NCBI GenBank assembly: GCA_022701275.1
Contig: CP031740.1
Coordinates: 5,283,001 to 5,347,000, forward strand
Direction: 5' to 3'
From: Microcoleus vaginatus PCC 9802
GTDB taxonomy: Bacteria; Cyanobacteriota; Cyanobacteriia; Cyanobacteriales; Microcoleaceae
Length of the DNA stretch: 64,000 nucleotides
The translations under genes were made by a program, and so were the position numbers. Under the pieces are notes generated by a model. The model was not told where the DNA came from. It saw only the letters and a list, made by a program, of their open reading frames with translations, and did not search any database. Shown here in pieces: positions 32,516-41,688 of this stretch (the first letter of the stretch is position 1; every line of letters begins with the position of its first letter).

Positions 32516-32623
32516 ACATACGGATACTTGCTTGAAGAAATGAGTCCTGGAGAGCAATCACGGTTGAGATTTTAGTTCAATCCCCGATTTTCATCCATCT
32601 GTGGAGTCAATTCTAAAATCTTT

Positions 32624-32663
32624 AATCTAAAAATCTAAAATCTAAAATCTAAAATCTAAAATC
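32624..32663. repeat. Heptanucleotide tandem repeat (AAATCTA)n
   Basis: About five units of TAAAATC/AAATCTA upstream of speA. The inverse-complement array occurs at 37170-37205, next to scpA. Confidence 0.88.
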
Positions 32664-32764
32664 GCCGGGCCGTGTACCCAAAGTGATTTTTCAACTGCAT
32701 CAGGAAACCCGATATGTGCGATAAACTATCTATTTGACCACTCCTAAAAGAGGTTTCCGATAAG

Positions 32765-34774
32765 ATGAGTTCCCCAGCCACCGCTGCTTTCTCCGATCTC
32801 GATCCGCTATCGACTCACTCGCCAACAGTCACGAGTTTGGCGACACCAGACAGTGCTTTGGTAACGGCGGCTCAACTGCCACAAGAATCTTGGACAATAG
32901 AAGATAGTGAGAAACTCTACCGAATTCAAGGTTGGGGCGAACCGTATTTTTCGATCAATGCAGCCGGTCACGTTACAGTGTCTCCCAAGGGCGATCGCGG
33001 CGGTTCCCTCGACTTGTGCGAACTGGTAGAATCCCTGAAACAGCGAAATTTGGCTTTGCCCCTGCTGATTCGATTTTCTGATATTTTGGAAGACCGGATC
33101 GAGCGCTTAAATTCGTGTTTTGCCAGAGCGATCGCTCGGTACAATTACAAAAATGTCTATCGGGGTGTCTTTCCAGTTAAATGCAACCAGCACCGACAAT
33201 TAATTGAAGATTTGGTGCGTTTCGGTCAACCCCATCACTTCGGGCTCGAAGCCGGCTCCAAACCGGAATTAATGATAGCTTTGGCGACCTTAAAAAACCC
33301 AGGCGCTTTGTTAATTTGTAATGGTTACAAAGACCGCGAATACATCGAAACTGCTATTTTGGCGCAGCGGCTAGGGCAAACTTCCGTAATTGTACTGGAG
33401 CAAATAGAGGAAGTAGAACTCGCAATTGCCGCGAGCAAAGCATTAGGAATTAAACCGATTTTGGGAGTGCGAGCAAAACTCACTACCAAAGGCGTTGGCC
33501 GCTGGGGAGGTTCCACGGGCGATCGGGCAAAATTTGGCTTGACAATTCCTGAAATTATCCGTGCAGTCGGCGAACTAGAAAAAGCTGGAATGCTCGATTG
33601 TTTGCAGTTATTGCACTTCCACATCGGCTCTCAAATTTCCTCAATTAGTGTCATCAAAGACGCCATTCGAGAAGCCAGCCACATTTATGTAGAATTAGCT
33701 AAATTGGGAGCTAATATGAACTACTTGGACGTAGGCGGTGGACTCGGCGTTGACTACGACGGGTCTAAAACAAACTTCCACGCTTCCAAAAACTACAATA
33801 TGCAAAACTACGCTAACGACGTAGTAGCGGGAGTGAAAGATGCCTGCGACGAGCGCAAAATCCCGGTTCCAATTATCATTAGCGAAAGCGGGCGGGCGAT
33901 CGCTTCTCACCAATCAGTGTTAGTTTTTGACGTACTCGGTACTAGCGATGTCCCCAGAGAAGTACCAGAACCAGTAGATGAAAACGCGCACCAAATTCCG
34001 CGCAATCTCTACGAAATTTACCAATCTATTAGTCCCGAAAATTACCAAGAAGTTTATCACGATGCTATCCAATTCAAGGAAGAAGCAGTCAGTTTATTTA
34101 ACTTAGGCTATTTGGGAATTGCGGAACGGGCGAAAACCGAACAGTTGTACTGGGCTTGCTGTGATAAAATACAGGCGCTCGCGCGGCAAAAAGAATATGT
34201 ATCGGAGGATTTGGAAGACTTAGAAAAGGTGATGGCGTCCATTTATTACATCAACTTATCTGTTTTCCAGTCAGTACCGGACAGTTGGGCAATTAACCAA
34301 TTGTTCCCTATTATGCCAATTAACCGGCTCGACGAAGAACCAACTCAACGCGGGATTTTAGCCGATCTTACCTGCGACAGCGACGGCAAAATCGACCAAT
34401 TTATTGATTTGCGAGATGTGAAGTCGGTTTTGGAACTGCATACTCTGAAACCTGGAGAACCTTACTATTTGGCGCTATTTTTGGGAGGTGCTTATCAAGA
34501 AATTATGGGCAACCTTCACAACTTATTCGGCGATGCTAATGCAGTTCACATTCAGCTAACACCTTCTGGCTATCATATCGAACACGTTGTGAAAGGAGAC
34601 ACTATGAAAGAAGTCCTCAGCTACGTACAGTATGATTCAGAAAATTTGGTTGAAAGCATCCGCCGTCAGACAGAAGCAGCTTTGCAGCAAAATAAAATTA
34701 CTCTTTCCGAGGCCCAACTTTTGCTGCAAAATTACGAGCGGAGTCTCAGCCAATATACTTATCTTCAGTCTTAA
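32765..34774 (+). CDS. speA: Biosynthetic arginine decarboxylase
   Basis: PLP enzyme (fold III) converting arginine to agmatine, the first step of polyamine synthesis and, in cyanobacteria, a route for arginine turnover. The 669-residue protein has the PLP-lysine segment YRGVFPVKCNQHRQLIEDLV (Lys about 139) and the TIM-barrel glycine-rich HFHIGSQI and YLDVGGGLGVDYDGSK (phosphate binding). It also has the catalytic-cysteine region ADLTCDSDGKIDQFID. The length is normal for SpeA. An N-terminal extension of about 40 Ser/Thr-rich residues is typical of cyanobacterial forms. ATG 32765 follows AGAGG. It is convergent with the nucleotidyltransferase gene. It contributes to nitrogen storage metabolism together with argB in this window. 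Confidence 0.96.
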   Translation: MSSPATAAFSDLDPLSTHSPTVTSLATPDSALVTAAQLPQESWTIEDSEKLYRIQGWGEPYFSINAAGHVTVSPKGDRGGSLDLCELVESLKQRNLALPLLIRFSDILEDRIERLNSCFARAIARYNYKNVYRGVFPVKCNQHRQLIEDLVRFGQPHHFGLEAGSKPELMIALATLKNPGALLICNGYKDREYIETAILAQRLGQTSVIVLEQIEEVELAIAASKALGIKPILGVRAKLTTKGVGRWGGSTGDRAKFGLTIPEIIRAVGELEKAGMLDCLQLLHFHIGSQISSISVIKDAIREASHIYVELAKLGANMNYLDVGGGLGVDYDGSKTNFHASKNYNMQNYANDVVAGVKDACDERKIPVPIIISESGRAIASHQSVLVFDVLGTSDVPREVPEPVDENAHQIPRNLYEIYQSISPENYQEVYHDAIQFKEEAVSLFNLGYLGIAERAKTEQLYWACCDKIQALARQKEYVSEDLEDLEKVMASIYYINLSVFQSVPDSWAINQLFPIMPINRLDEEPTQRGILADLTCDSDGKIDQFIDLRDVKSVLELHTLKPGEPYYLALFLGGAYQEIMGNLHNLFGDANAVHIQLTPSGYHIEHVVKGDTMKEVLSYVQYDSENLVESIRRQTEAALQQNKITLSEAQLLLQNYERSLSQYTYLQS

Positions 34775-34835
34775 AATGTAGGGTAGAACCTAAGCACATT
34801 ACAAGAATTAAAAGCTGAGATCATCAATGTAAAAG

Positions 34836-34858
34836 TAGGGTGCGCCTAGCGCACCTTA
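34836..34858. terminator. GGTGCGC-CTA-GCGCACC hairpin between convergent genes
   Basis: Perfect 7-bp GC stem with a 3-base loop (34839-34855), extended by a few weaker pairs, between speA and the convergent nucleotidyltransferase gene. A sister hairpin GGTGCGCGGAGGCGCACC lies near 41069-41086, so this is also a repeat family. Confidence 0.6.
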
Positions 34859-34875
34859 CCTTGAGCAATTACCAA

Positions 34876-36036
34876 TTATTCAGTACGGAGAATTTCTGCG
34901 ATCGCCCGCCGCTCCTCTCCGTCTTGAGTCGGTAAAACTTGGCGAGCGTCAGTAATCAGCCAATCGAGAGCCGCCGCTTGCAAATCGATCGCAGCCCCGG
35001 TTTTATCAACGCAGTAGCGCCCGAACACCAGTTTGTCAACCAACCGCACCTCCGGGCCCAAACGGGAATACTCAAAAATCACGCTGTTTTCCACAGTGGC
35101 GCCACTGCAAAGCCAACAATTTGGGCCGATCATTGTCGGGCCGATAATTGTTGCTCCATCCTCAATGATCGTCATCCCGCCAATGTAAACAGGCCCAGTA
35201 ATATCAACCTTATCCCAGTTAACAGCTACATTCAAACCAGCGTAAATGCCGGGGCGTACTTCAATTCCCGGAATCGAAACATTTTTAACTTGTCCCAGGA
35301 GCACGCTCTGAATTGCCCGCCAATAGTCAGGAACTTTGCCGATATCCACCCACTCAAAGTCCATGCTAATCCCGTAAAAAGGGGCGCCTTCTGCTACTAG
35401 CGCGGGGAATAACTGCGAACCGATATCGTATTCCTCACCCGAGGGGATGTAATCGAATATTTCCGGTTCAAAAATATAAATACCAGTGTTAATGTCGGTA
35501 CTCAGAGCTTCCTCTACAGAAGGTTTTTCTTGGAAAGCTTTTATTTTGCCAGACTCGTCTGTTACCACCACTCCGTAACTGGGAACCTCCTCGCGGGAAA
35601 CCGATTTCATAACAATAGTAGCGATCGCCCCTTTTTCGCGGTGCCACTTCACAGCAGCAGTCAAGTCCAAGTCAATCAAAGCGTCGCCGCACAGCACCAC
35701 AAAAGTATCGTCAAAAAACGGCGAGAAGTCCTGAATTCGTTTCATGCCACCAGCCGAACCGAGAGCCTCTCCAATCATTTCTCCCTCCTCAATTCGCCCT
35801 TCAAAAGAATAGGCAATTTGTACCCCAAACTTTTGACCGTCGCGGAAGTAGTTTTCAATCACGTCTGCCAGGTGGGAAACATTGACCATAATTTCGTCAA
35901 ATCCGTGCTGGCGGAGCAATTCGACCAAAAACTCCATCACTGGCTTTTGCAGGATGGGAATCATCGGTTTGGGTATTGTCTGAGTAATGGGACGGACGCG
36001 AGTGCCTTTACCGGCCGCCAGAATCATCGCTTTCAT
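34876..36036 (-). CDS. Sugar-phosphate nucleotidyltransferase (mannose-1-P guanylyltransferase-like)
   Basis: Makes a nucleotide sugar from NTP and sugar-1-phosphate for glycan synthesis. The 386-residue protein begins MKAMILAAGKGTRVRPITQT (signature loop), has VVLCGDALIDLDL (metal-binding GDxxxD-like motif, about 102-114) and the sugar-site FQEKPSVEEALSTDINTGIY. The C-terminal half (about 240-350) is a left-handed beta-helix with hexapeptide repeats (YIGGMTIIEDGATIIGPTMI). The GDP-mannose pyrophosphorylase-like subgroup is favoured, but glucose-1-phosphate specificity cannot be excluded. ATG 36036 is chosen; five codons upstream to 36051 look non-coding. It is convergent with speA. Confidence 0.85.
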   Translation of the reverse strand: MKAMILAAGKGTRVRPITQTIPKPMIPILQKPVMEFLVELLRQHGFDEIMVNVSHLADVIENYFRDGQKFGVQIAYSFEGRIEEGEMIGEALGSAGGMKRIQDFSPFFDDTFVVLCGDALIDLDLTAAVKWHREKGAIATIVMKSVSREEVPSYGVVVTDESGKIKAFQEKPSVEEALSTDINTGIYIFEPEIFDYIPSGEEYDIGSQLFPALVAEGAPFYGISMDFEWVDIGKVPDYWRAIQSVLLGQVKNVSIPGIEVRPGIYAGLNVAVNWDKVDITGPVYIGGMTIIEDGATIIGPTMIGPNCWLCSGATVENSVIFEYSRLGPEVRLVDKLVFGRYCVDKTGAAIDLQAAALDWLITDARQVLPTQDGEERRAIAEILRTE

Positions 36037-36353
36037 TATTAACTTCCTCAACCCTCTGTTAATTGATATAAACTCAACAATTAGATGCTAGCGGTTGCGA
36101 TCGTTGAATCGATCGATCACAGCAAAATCCTGACCTGTTTATAGGCGCCATCGTACCAGGCTATCAATCATTTATTCCGAATTTACCTGGATTTAAGAAA
36201 CCAGGTATCGGGAACCAGCAATAACTTCACACTCCCGCTCTCCGCATTCGGGACTCAGCAACAGAATGCCATAAAGCGAGATTCTACCTGGAATCTTAAC
36301 CGACGCAGTGGCATAGTTATTAGTTTCCCCCGAGAACCTAATACCCTGCAAGC
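36037..36353. other. Intergenic region upstream of the nucleotidyltransferase
   Basis: About 315 bp with no gene. AAGAAACCAGGTATCGGGAAC near 36198 is a degenerate palindrome-family copy, and CGATCGTTGAATCGATCGATC near 36099 is a HIP1-like cluster. No clear promoter elements. Confidence 0.4.
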
Positions 36354-37169
36354 TCAAAGCGCGCGGATTTTGAGGTCTTGGTAAAACTCCTCTTGAAGCA
36401 ACTCTACTTTAGACTGAGCCGATAGCAGCAACAACGCCCAAAAAATACCCACGCGGTCATGATTTGGCAAGTGAACTTCCTCAGTCGATACCGGGTGTTC
36501 TGGGTTGACAGGAGAGTGCAAATCGTTATGGTGCCAGAGCTCTAGCAATTTGTCCAAGTCCAGCCAACCTTCGTCAATTTCCGGACCCCGCTGAGCCAGA
36601 AACCGTTCGAGTTCACTAGCAGTTTCTACGAGATTTTCTTGGTGAGCTAGCTCAAAGATAGCCTGGGCCGCTTGCGATCGCATTTTTGAGGTAGGGCGAC
36701 GCCGGGGGGTAACAGTCTGCTCCATTGCTGCTTTCATTAGCTGCAACTGCTCAATCAGTTCTGGGAGAGTCACCGGGCGTTTTTGCGGTAGTTGAGCTAC
36801 ACCGCGACGGCGCAATTGCCGCTCCAAATGCTGTGGCAAGTGTCGCCCTCCTGAGTGCTCTGCGTCTTCGAGTGTCGCCTCATCGGCCGAGTCGGGATTC
36901 GGGGGGGGTTCTGAGAGGACGATACTTTCTGCTTTGAGCAACACCAGCATTGAAGCGTACAAAAACGCTTGGCCGGAGTGGGACAAATCGGAGAAATCCT
37001 TACTCTGATCAGCATCGCAGGCGTTCGTAAGCTTGCTCAGACATTGATCGAACACTTCAATTACCTTAACGTCCCAAGGATCAATTTCTCCCCGTTCCGC
37101 TAGGTCAATTAAAATTGCGATCCCCTCGGAAATCGTTTCTAAGCCATTTTGGTCTCGGGAAACGGCCAT
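36354..37169 (-). CDS. scpA: Segregation and condensation protein A
   Basis: Kleisin subunit of the bacterial SMC complex, which compacts and separates chromosomes. The 271-residue protein has the N-terminal kleisin helix (GIAILIDLAERGEIDPWDVK), the linker LLKAESIVL typical of ScpA, a disordered acidic middle, and a C-terminal winged helix (NHDRVGIFWALLLLSAQSKV, then EEFYQDLKIRAL). ScpB and SMC genes are not in the window. ATG 37169 sits directly after a TTTTAGA repeat array that separates it from the LapA-domain gene upstream. Both lie on the same strand. Confidence 0.9.
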   Translation of the reverse strand: MAVSRDQNGLETISEGIAILIDLAERGEIDPWDVKVIEVFDQCLSKLTNACDADQSKDFSDLSHSGQAFLYASMLVLLKAESIVLSEPPPNPDSADEATLEDAEHSGGRHLPQHLERQLRRRGVAQLPQKRPVTLPELIEQLQLMKAAMEQTVTPRRRPTSKMRSQAAQAIFELAHQENLVETASELERFLAQRGPEIDEGWLDLDKLLELWHHNDLHSPVNPEHPVSTEEVHLPNHDRVGIFWALLLLSAQSKVELLQEEFYQDLKIRAL

Positions 37170-37205
37170 TCGATTTTAGATTTTAGATTTTAGATTTTAG
37201 ATTTT
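37170..37205. repeat. Heptanucleotide tandem repeat (GATTTTA)n
   Basis: Five units of GATTTTA abutting the scpA start codon on its 5' side. It is complementary in sequence to the array at 32624-32663. Its position in the 5' leader of scpA could affect expression; that is inference. Confidence 0.88.
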
Positions 37206-37235
37206 GCCTCTGAGAAAACGAGAGGGCATATCAAG

Positions 37236-37625
37236 TTAATTGGCGGTCATTTCAGCAGTTGTGCCCTCAATGGCTGCTATTTCTAAACTTATCGGTTCTG
37301 CACTTTCTAACAAAGGTTGTTTGGCTTCTACTTCTGCTTTATAGCGTTCGAGATCTTGTTCTAATTCCTGAATCCGCTGCTCTTTTTCGCGAACTTGGCG
37401 GAGCTGTTGGCGCGAGGCGAGGGTTCGCTGCATTCTCGACCACAGACTGAACAGCCACGCTAGTGTTGCCCCTAATCCGGTCGCTACAATTAGTTCTACG
37501 CACAGCGGAGCTTTAACTTGGACGCCTTGGATAACTTGAATCGCGACTGGCTGTGTATTTTCGATACTGAAAAATACTAGAGCCAAGCAAATCAGAAAGA
37601 TGAAGAAGAAATTTAGCGCTCGCAT
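37236..37625 (-). CDS. LapA domain membrane protein (DUF1049)
   Basis: Small inner-membrane protein of 129 residues resembling LapA, which with LapB/YciM tunes lipopolysaccharide synthesis in proteobacteria; in cyanobacteria the role is not established. It has two N-terminal membrane helices (about 4-22, LNFFFIFLICLALVFFSIEN, and 43-62, VELIVATGLGATLAWLFSLW) separated by the family's NTQPVAIQVIQG segment. A C-terminal coiled coil follows (about 70-105, QQLRQVREKEQRIQELEQDL). ATG 37625 has the conserved MRALNFFFIF start. It is upstream of scpA on the same strand with a 66-bp gap. Confidence 0.85.
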   Translation of the reverse strand: MRALNFFFIFLICLALVFFSIENTQPVAIQVIQGVQVKAPLCVELIVATGLGATLAWLFSLWSRMQRTLASRQQLRQVREKEQRIQELEQDLERYKAEVEAKQPLLESAEPISLEIAAIEGTTAEMTAN

Positions 37626-37927
37626 TTTCTCTGTTCCTAATTCTCAATTCAGGTTAAGTAAATTCTTGACCATTTGTCAACTGTTTTTTGACAGATGTTA
37701 TCATTTTTTTTGATAACATCAAATCGGGTCAATTAACCATAATATCCGGCGAGGGGCGGGTTTATTGGAGTTCTGAGAGTTGATTGAAGATATTGGTTAA
37801 GCTCTTGGGCCTCTAAATTGTATTTTTCGGCCGGGCGGGACGCCCACCCCAGAAGAAAGTTGATGTGTTTTGACATTGAAACTTAGATGCGCCTGAGCTT
37901 AAGCCGCCCCTCTAGGATATATCCTCT
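37626..37927. other. Intergenic region with TGTTATCA inverted repeat
   Basis: No gene. TGTTATCA (37696-37703) and TGATAACA (37711-37718) are perfect arms around a T7 loop, 71-93 bp upstream of the LapA-domain start. This could be an operator or a terminator reading towards either side. A GGGCGGGACGCCCACCCC repeat lies near 37835. Confidence 0.5.
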
Positions 37928-38752
37928 TTAGGTTTGACCGATGTTTTGCGGTTTCTTGCCGATTAAGAGTGCTGGCAATATTTTATATTTCAAAGCAATG
38001 CCCGCGGCTACAAATAAGGCAATAATCAGCGCCCCAATTCCTACGGGACTGGGAATCCAGAATATCGCCTCCAAATAGTTAACTTCTCCGGGTTTGAGCT
38101 TCCAAACTAACTGTTTTCCTTGCTGATAGGTTTCGGGAACCAGCGCACCGGCGGCTGTTTCAATACTTTCGGCGCCCCAAGGCGTGTTCAAGCTAAAGTC
38201 TAGCTCCAACAGTCCCCCCGGACTCAGCAGCAGACTGCCATTAGAAGAAAGCAGTGAAAGAGAGCGCAAATCCAATTCCAAACTCAACCGATTTCGCAGC
38301 ACCAATAACAAATTATTCTGCTTGACACTAAGGTGAGATTCAAACTTGGGCAAATCTGTTTCTAGGGGACTTCCGGTTCGATATTTTGTGGTTGGTGCGA
38401 TCGGATTGTAAAATTGGTTGAACTTGTCTTGCAACTCGGCTCCATTATTGAAAGGAATCTTCACTAGAACTTCTGTGGGGGAAAGCCGTTTAGTTTTTCC
38501 GTCCAGCAACCTCACCCGGCGTTCTACGCTTTTCAACCATTCTGCAACAGTTTCGCTGCTGAAGCTCGTCAACCTTTCCCCCAGTTTAATGTGCTGCACG
38601 ATTTCGCCACGAGTTTGACTCTCAAAGTTAACCCCGACATCGTACTGAACACATCCAGTCACTAGAGTTAAAAGGCAAAAAACCAAAGGTAAAATAAAGA
38701 AAAAGTGCTTTTTCTTCTTCCGAGTTCCATCCTTGACATTTTGCTCTTTCAT
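37928..38752 (-). CDS. DUF3153 lipoprotein-like membrane protein
   Basis: Conserved in cyanobacteria and plastids, function unknown. The 274-residue protein has an N-terminal basic segment, then a signal sequence FFFILPLVFCLLTLVTGC whose LVTGC is a lipobox (Cys about 34), so it is probably a lipoprotein. The extracytoplasmic part (QYDVGVNFESQTRGEIVQHI and following) is mainly beta, and a C-terminal membrane helix (IGALIIALFVAAGIALKYKI, about 238-257) returns to the cytoplasm. ATG 38752 is used (MKEQNVKDG); eleven upstream codons are possible. There is a 110-bp gap to the next hairpin repeat. No operon partner is seen. Confidence 0.82.
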   Translation of the reverse strand: MKEQNVKDGTRKKKKHFFFILPLVFCLLTLVTGCVQYDVGVNFESQTRGEIVQHIKLGERLTSFSSETVAEWLKSVERRVRLLDGKTKRLSPTEVLVKIPFNNGAELQDKFNQFYNPIAPTTKYRTGSPLETDLPKFESHLSVKQNNLLLVLRNRLSLELDLRSLSLLSSNGSLLLSPGGLLELDFSLNTPWGAESIETAAGALVPETYQQGKQLVWKLKPGEVNYLEAIFWIPSPVGIGALIIALFVAAGIALKYKILPALLIGKKPQNIGQT

Positions 38753-38861
38753 TGTACCTTTTTCCCTGTTTTTCCCTATTTGCATGAATTAGCCAAGCTT
38801 TGAATTTGCGGCACTGTTTCTGTGTTTTTATTTCCACGTCTGGACTTGCGAACCGCATACC

Positions 38862-38928
38862 AAAAACCCGGTTTAGGGGCTACCGAAGGGCGATTTCACA
38901 GATTCTTGGTGGCAGAAACCGGGTTTTT
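38862..38928. repeat. Inverted pair of AAACCGGGTTT elements forming a hairpin
   Basis: AAAAACCCGGTTT (38862-38874) pairs with AAACCGGGTTTTT (38916-38928), 13-bp arms around a 41-bp loop. It is followed by a T-run, so it can act as a plus-strand terminator. It lies between the DUF3153 gene and pmbA, both on the minus strand. Confidence 0.85.
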
Positions 38929-38994
38929 TTGATGTGAGTGCTAAGATTTTTCGAGCAACAGTATCAGCGTCACCTGGAATTAACCGCACTGAAC

Positions 38995-40299
38995 TTATTG
39001 CCTCGAAGCTACACCCAACTGTTGAAACAGCATACTCGGCAAATAGGCTGCACCGCCTACCCATTCGGCTTCGCTACTCAAATCTGCCAAATTTTTAAAT
39101 GCTTCAAAAATGCTGCCTGCCACCATTGTATTCTTGACGCGACCCACAATTTTGCCTTTTTCTACTTTATAGCCTAAGTCCAAATTGACAGAAAATTCGC
39201 CAGCTAACTGATTGGACTGACCGGCACCTAAAACCTGCTCTACTATTAGACCTTCGTCCATGCTAGCAATCAAGTCTTGAGTGGCGGTATTTCCGGGGGA
39301 AATGCAAAAGTTAGTCAAATCAGGGCCTGGGCGAGACAATCCGCCACGAAAACCGTTGCCGGTTGATTGTACACCGGCGCGAGCGGCCCATCTGCGATCC
39401 CAATAAAATCCGGTGACAGTACCTTTGTCTATCAAGACTTTGCGGGTGGTGGGTGTACCTTCGTCGTCAAAGGGACAAGCAGAAGGGCCTAAAGTGGGGT
39501 CTTCAAAAAAGGTAAAGCGTTCGTCAAATAAGGTTTCGCCGATTTTGTCGGCTAGGGGAGAGGCTTTTTGAACTACTGCTTGACCTGAAAGGATGGTATC
39601 AAAGAGGCCCCCGAGGGTGCTAGCGGCGGCTCTGGGGGTAAATAATACTGGGTAGGAACCGCTGGTGATGGTGGCTGAATGTTCGGCGAGGCGGTATTTT
39701 TCGAGGAGTGATTCGAGGATGCTGTTGGTGTCCAGGGGACGATCGCGCGCAACGTCGTAACTGTATGCTTGCATAAAGTCTTCTCCCTGTACCAAATTTC
39801 CCGCGATCGAGCCGCTGATTATTTGGCTGCTTCTTTCGGCATACAGGTCTTGCGTGGTGGCAATTTTCACGCGGCCACTGCGGACGTGAAAGCCGACATC
39901 TACCATAATATCGGGATTGTAGGCGTGAACTTGCTCAATCAGGTTTTTGCCGTTTTCGACTAATTCTTGAGTTGTGGGCGGAGTGTAGGTGGTTTCCGGG
40001 CCTTTTAGGTGGAAGTTGGAGGCGAGTTCAAATTCTGCGGGGTCGCCGATTTCGGCTGTTTGAATCGCTGCATCTACTAAATCGTCTATCCGCGTTAAAT
40101 CTGTGGAACTAGCAAAACCGATTTTGCCTTTGTAAATTAGCCGGAGTGCTACGCCTTGCAGTGCTTTGGTTTGTAGGGATTTGAGACGATTGTTTTCAAA
40201 TTCGATGGGGGTGTCTTGACTCGACAGGTAGTAGACTTCAGCCGCATCGGCGCGCTGAGAGGCCAATTTCAAAATCTGGTCTACGGTTGAATCGCTCAC
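38995..40299 (-). CDS. pmbA: TldE/PmbA-type subunit of the TldD-TldE metalloprotease
   Basis: Partner of TldD in a heterodimeric protease that degrades unfolded peptides and matures peptides such as microcin B17; in cyanobacteria it is a general peptidase. The 434-residue protein has the family's N-terminal domain (ASQRADAAEVYYLSSQDTPI, then NNRLKSLQTKALQGVALRLI) and C-terminal segments (LFTPRAAASTLGGLFDTILS, DDEGTPTTRKVLIDKGTVTG). The zinc motif HExxxH of TldD is absent, which marks the TldE side. No tldD is in the window. ATG 40299 starts MSDSTVDQILKLAS. Length matches PmbA. Confidence 0.9.
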   Translation of the reverse strand: MSDSTVDQILKLASQRADAAEVYYLSSQDTPIEFENNRLKSLQTKALQGVALRLIYKGKIGFASSTDLTRIDDLVDAAIQTAEIGDPAEFELASNFHLKGPETTYTPPTTQELVENGKNLIEQVHAYNPDIMVDVGFHVRSGRVKIATTQDLYAERSSQIISGSIAGNLVQGEDFMQAYSYDVARDRPLDTNSILESLLEKYRLAEHSATITSGSYPVLFTPRAAASTLGGLFDTILSGQAVVQKASPLADKIGETLFDERFTFFEDPTLGPSACPFDDEGTPTTRKVLIDKGTVTGFYWDRRWAARAGVQSTGNGFRGGLSRPGPDLTNFCISPGNTATQDLIASMDEGLIVEQVLGAGQSNQLAGEFSVNLDLGYKVEKGKIVGRVKNTMVAGSIFEAFKNLADLSSEAEWVGGAAYLPSMLFQQLGVASRQ

Positions 40300-40436
40300 A
40301 ATAATAGCCTTTGTGGTTTGGTCTTTTTTTTATTTTAGCAATTATCGCTATTCAACTTCTGACTCCTGCCTCATGCTCGATAATTAATCCGTGTATCCGT
40401 GTCAAAATCAGTGTCGTTCCTTACTTCTTCCTTTTC

Positions 40437-41042
40437 CTATAATTGTAATTCACACTGTTTAAAAACATAGTTAACGGCTGCAAACAGTCGCTCTAAGTCC
40501 TGAATTGTATAGAAAAATTTATTTTGAGTAAACATTTCTAATTTCAGCTTGCCAAACTGCCACATTGCGCCATTAGAAACAATACCAAAGATAGTTTGTT
40601 CGGGTTCATTGTTAAGTCGCTGCACGGCGATCATTTCTGCTAAGCACTGCCCCCATCCTTCATCAAATGTGCTCTCTTTCTTGGCTTCAACTAATATGAA
40701 ATAGGGCTTGTCAAAAACTATTGTGCCGAGGGGGGAGCGCTTCGCCAATATATAATCTGGAATTCCTGACAGATTCTCATTATAGACTAAGGTTTGGTGA
40801 CTCCAGAGGAGAAAATTACTGCGATAATTTTTCCACACTTCTTTTAATACAGGATAAATGATATTTTCACAAATGGCGATTTCCGAGTTGTCAAATACTC
40901 CGTCATTGAAAATCAATTCTAATTCATTCCGAAATACTTCGCTGACTGCAAATTCTGTTTCGAGAATGAAATTATCCCGTAGGCAATTAATTTGGAATTC
41001 TTTCGCGACCGCGCTGATGCTTTTATAGTTATTAAAAGGCAT
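40437..41042 (-). CDS. PD-(D/E)XK nuclease-like protein, function unknown
   Basis: Conserved cyanobacterial protein of 201 residues with a restriction-endonuclease-like core. The first catalytic acid sits in SGIPDYILA (about 93-101), and a strand with E-A-K (YFILVEAKKES, about 114-124) gives the D...ExK pattern. GQCLAEMIAVQRLN is the typical following helix with a Gln. No DNA-recognition domain or methyltransferase partner is present. It may be a solitary nuclease-fold protein of defence or mobile origin, or one that lost activity; this cannot be decided here. ATG 41042. Neighbours pmbA and the TPR gene are on the same strand, separated by more than 70 bp on each side. Confidence 0.72.
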   Translation of the reverse strand: MPFNNYKSISAVAKEFQINCLRDNFILETEFAVSEVFRNELELIFNDGVFDNSEIAICENIIYPVLKEVWKNYRSNFLLWSHQTLVYNENLSGIPDYILAKRSPLGTIVFDKPYFILVEAKKESTFDEGWGQCLAEMIAVQRLNNEPEQTIFGIVSNGAMWQFGKLKLEMFTQNKFFYTIQDLERLFAAVNYVFKQCELQL

Positions 41043-41068
41043 TGCTTAACTTCTCTCAGTAGGGGTAA

Positions 41069-41086
41069 GGTGCGCGGAGGCGCACC
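41069..41086. repeat. GGTGCGC-GGAG-GCGCACC hairpin
   Basis: Inverted repeat between the TPR gene and the PD-(D/E)XK gene, related to the hairpin at 34839-34855. It probably forms a stem in transcripts crossing it. Coordinates are accurate to one or two bases. Confidence 0.6.
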
Positions 41087-41119
41087 CTAGAGATAGAGTT
41101 TGTGCGAATGAAAAAATGA

Positions 41120-41647
41120 TTAATAACTAATAAATAAGGCGCCTAAAATTAGCCCGATCGCAATTAACGCCACCCAGATAAACCTATTATCTTTCGTATT
41201 AACCTGACTCAAATCTACAGGCTCTGGTACGACTGGCTTGGGTTTAGCGTACTTGATATCAGCGTTTGGATTAGCTTGAAAACTGATTGATTGATTTTCA
41301 TCTAAAGCTGCCAAATCAGGGATTTTCACCATCCATTCAGGAGGGATAGTGAGTTTGGGAGCTTCGAGAATGAACAGCAAGCGCTTTGCTTGTTGGCGGG
41401 TTTCTTGGCGGGGATGGCGGGTGAGCTTGCGGCAAAGCTCGATCGCCCTTTCTGTATTGCCAGAGGCTTCGTAGGCTGTCACTAGCCACATCTGTACCTC
41501 ACCGCCCAACCGGGAATTTCGATCGACTAAACCGGTTGCTGTTTCTAAACTCTGCACAGCTTCAGCATACCGGCCACTCTCAAAAGCTACTTGCCCAGCT
41601 TGGTACTCAGTTTGAACAATTTCTAACTTTTCTGAAGTCACGAGCAC
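41120..41647 (-). CDS. TPR protein with C-terminal membrane anchor
   Basis: Unknown function; 175 residues. Two tetratricopeptide-type helical repeats are visible: EYQAGQVAFESGRYAEAVQS with LETATGLV, and EVQMWLVTAYEASGNTERAI with ELCRKLTRH. A Pro-rich linker and a C-terminal transmembrane helix (FIWVALIAIGLILGALFISY) follow, placing the repeats in the cytoplasm as a tail-anchored scaffold. The start is uncertain: GTG at 41647 or GTG at 41641, with no clear ribosome-binding site. It lies 41 bp downstream of ssb on the same strand. Confidence 0.78.
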   Translation of the reverse strand: MLVTSEKLEIVQTEYQAGQVAFESGRYAEAVQSLETATGLVDRNSRLGGEVQMWLVTAYEASGNTERAIELCRKLTRHPRQETRQQAKRLLFILEAPKLTIPPEWMVKIPDLAALDENQSISFQANPNADIKYAKPKPVVPEPVDLSQVNTKDNRFIWVALIAIGLILGALFISY

Positions 41648-41688
41648 CCACCCAATTCACAAATATTACTTCCCAAATTCCCCAAACA

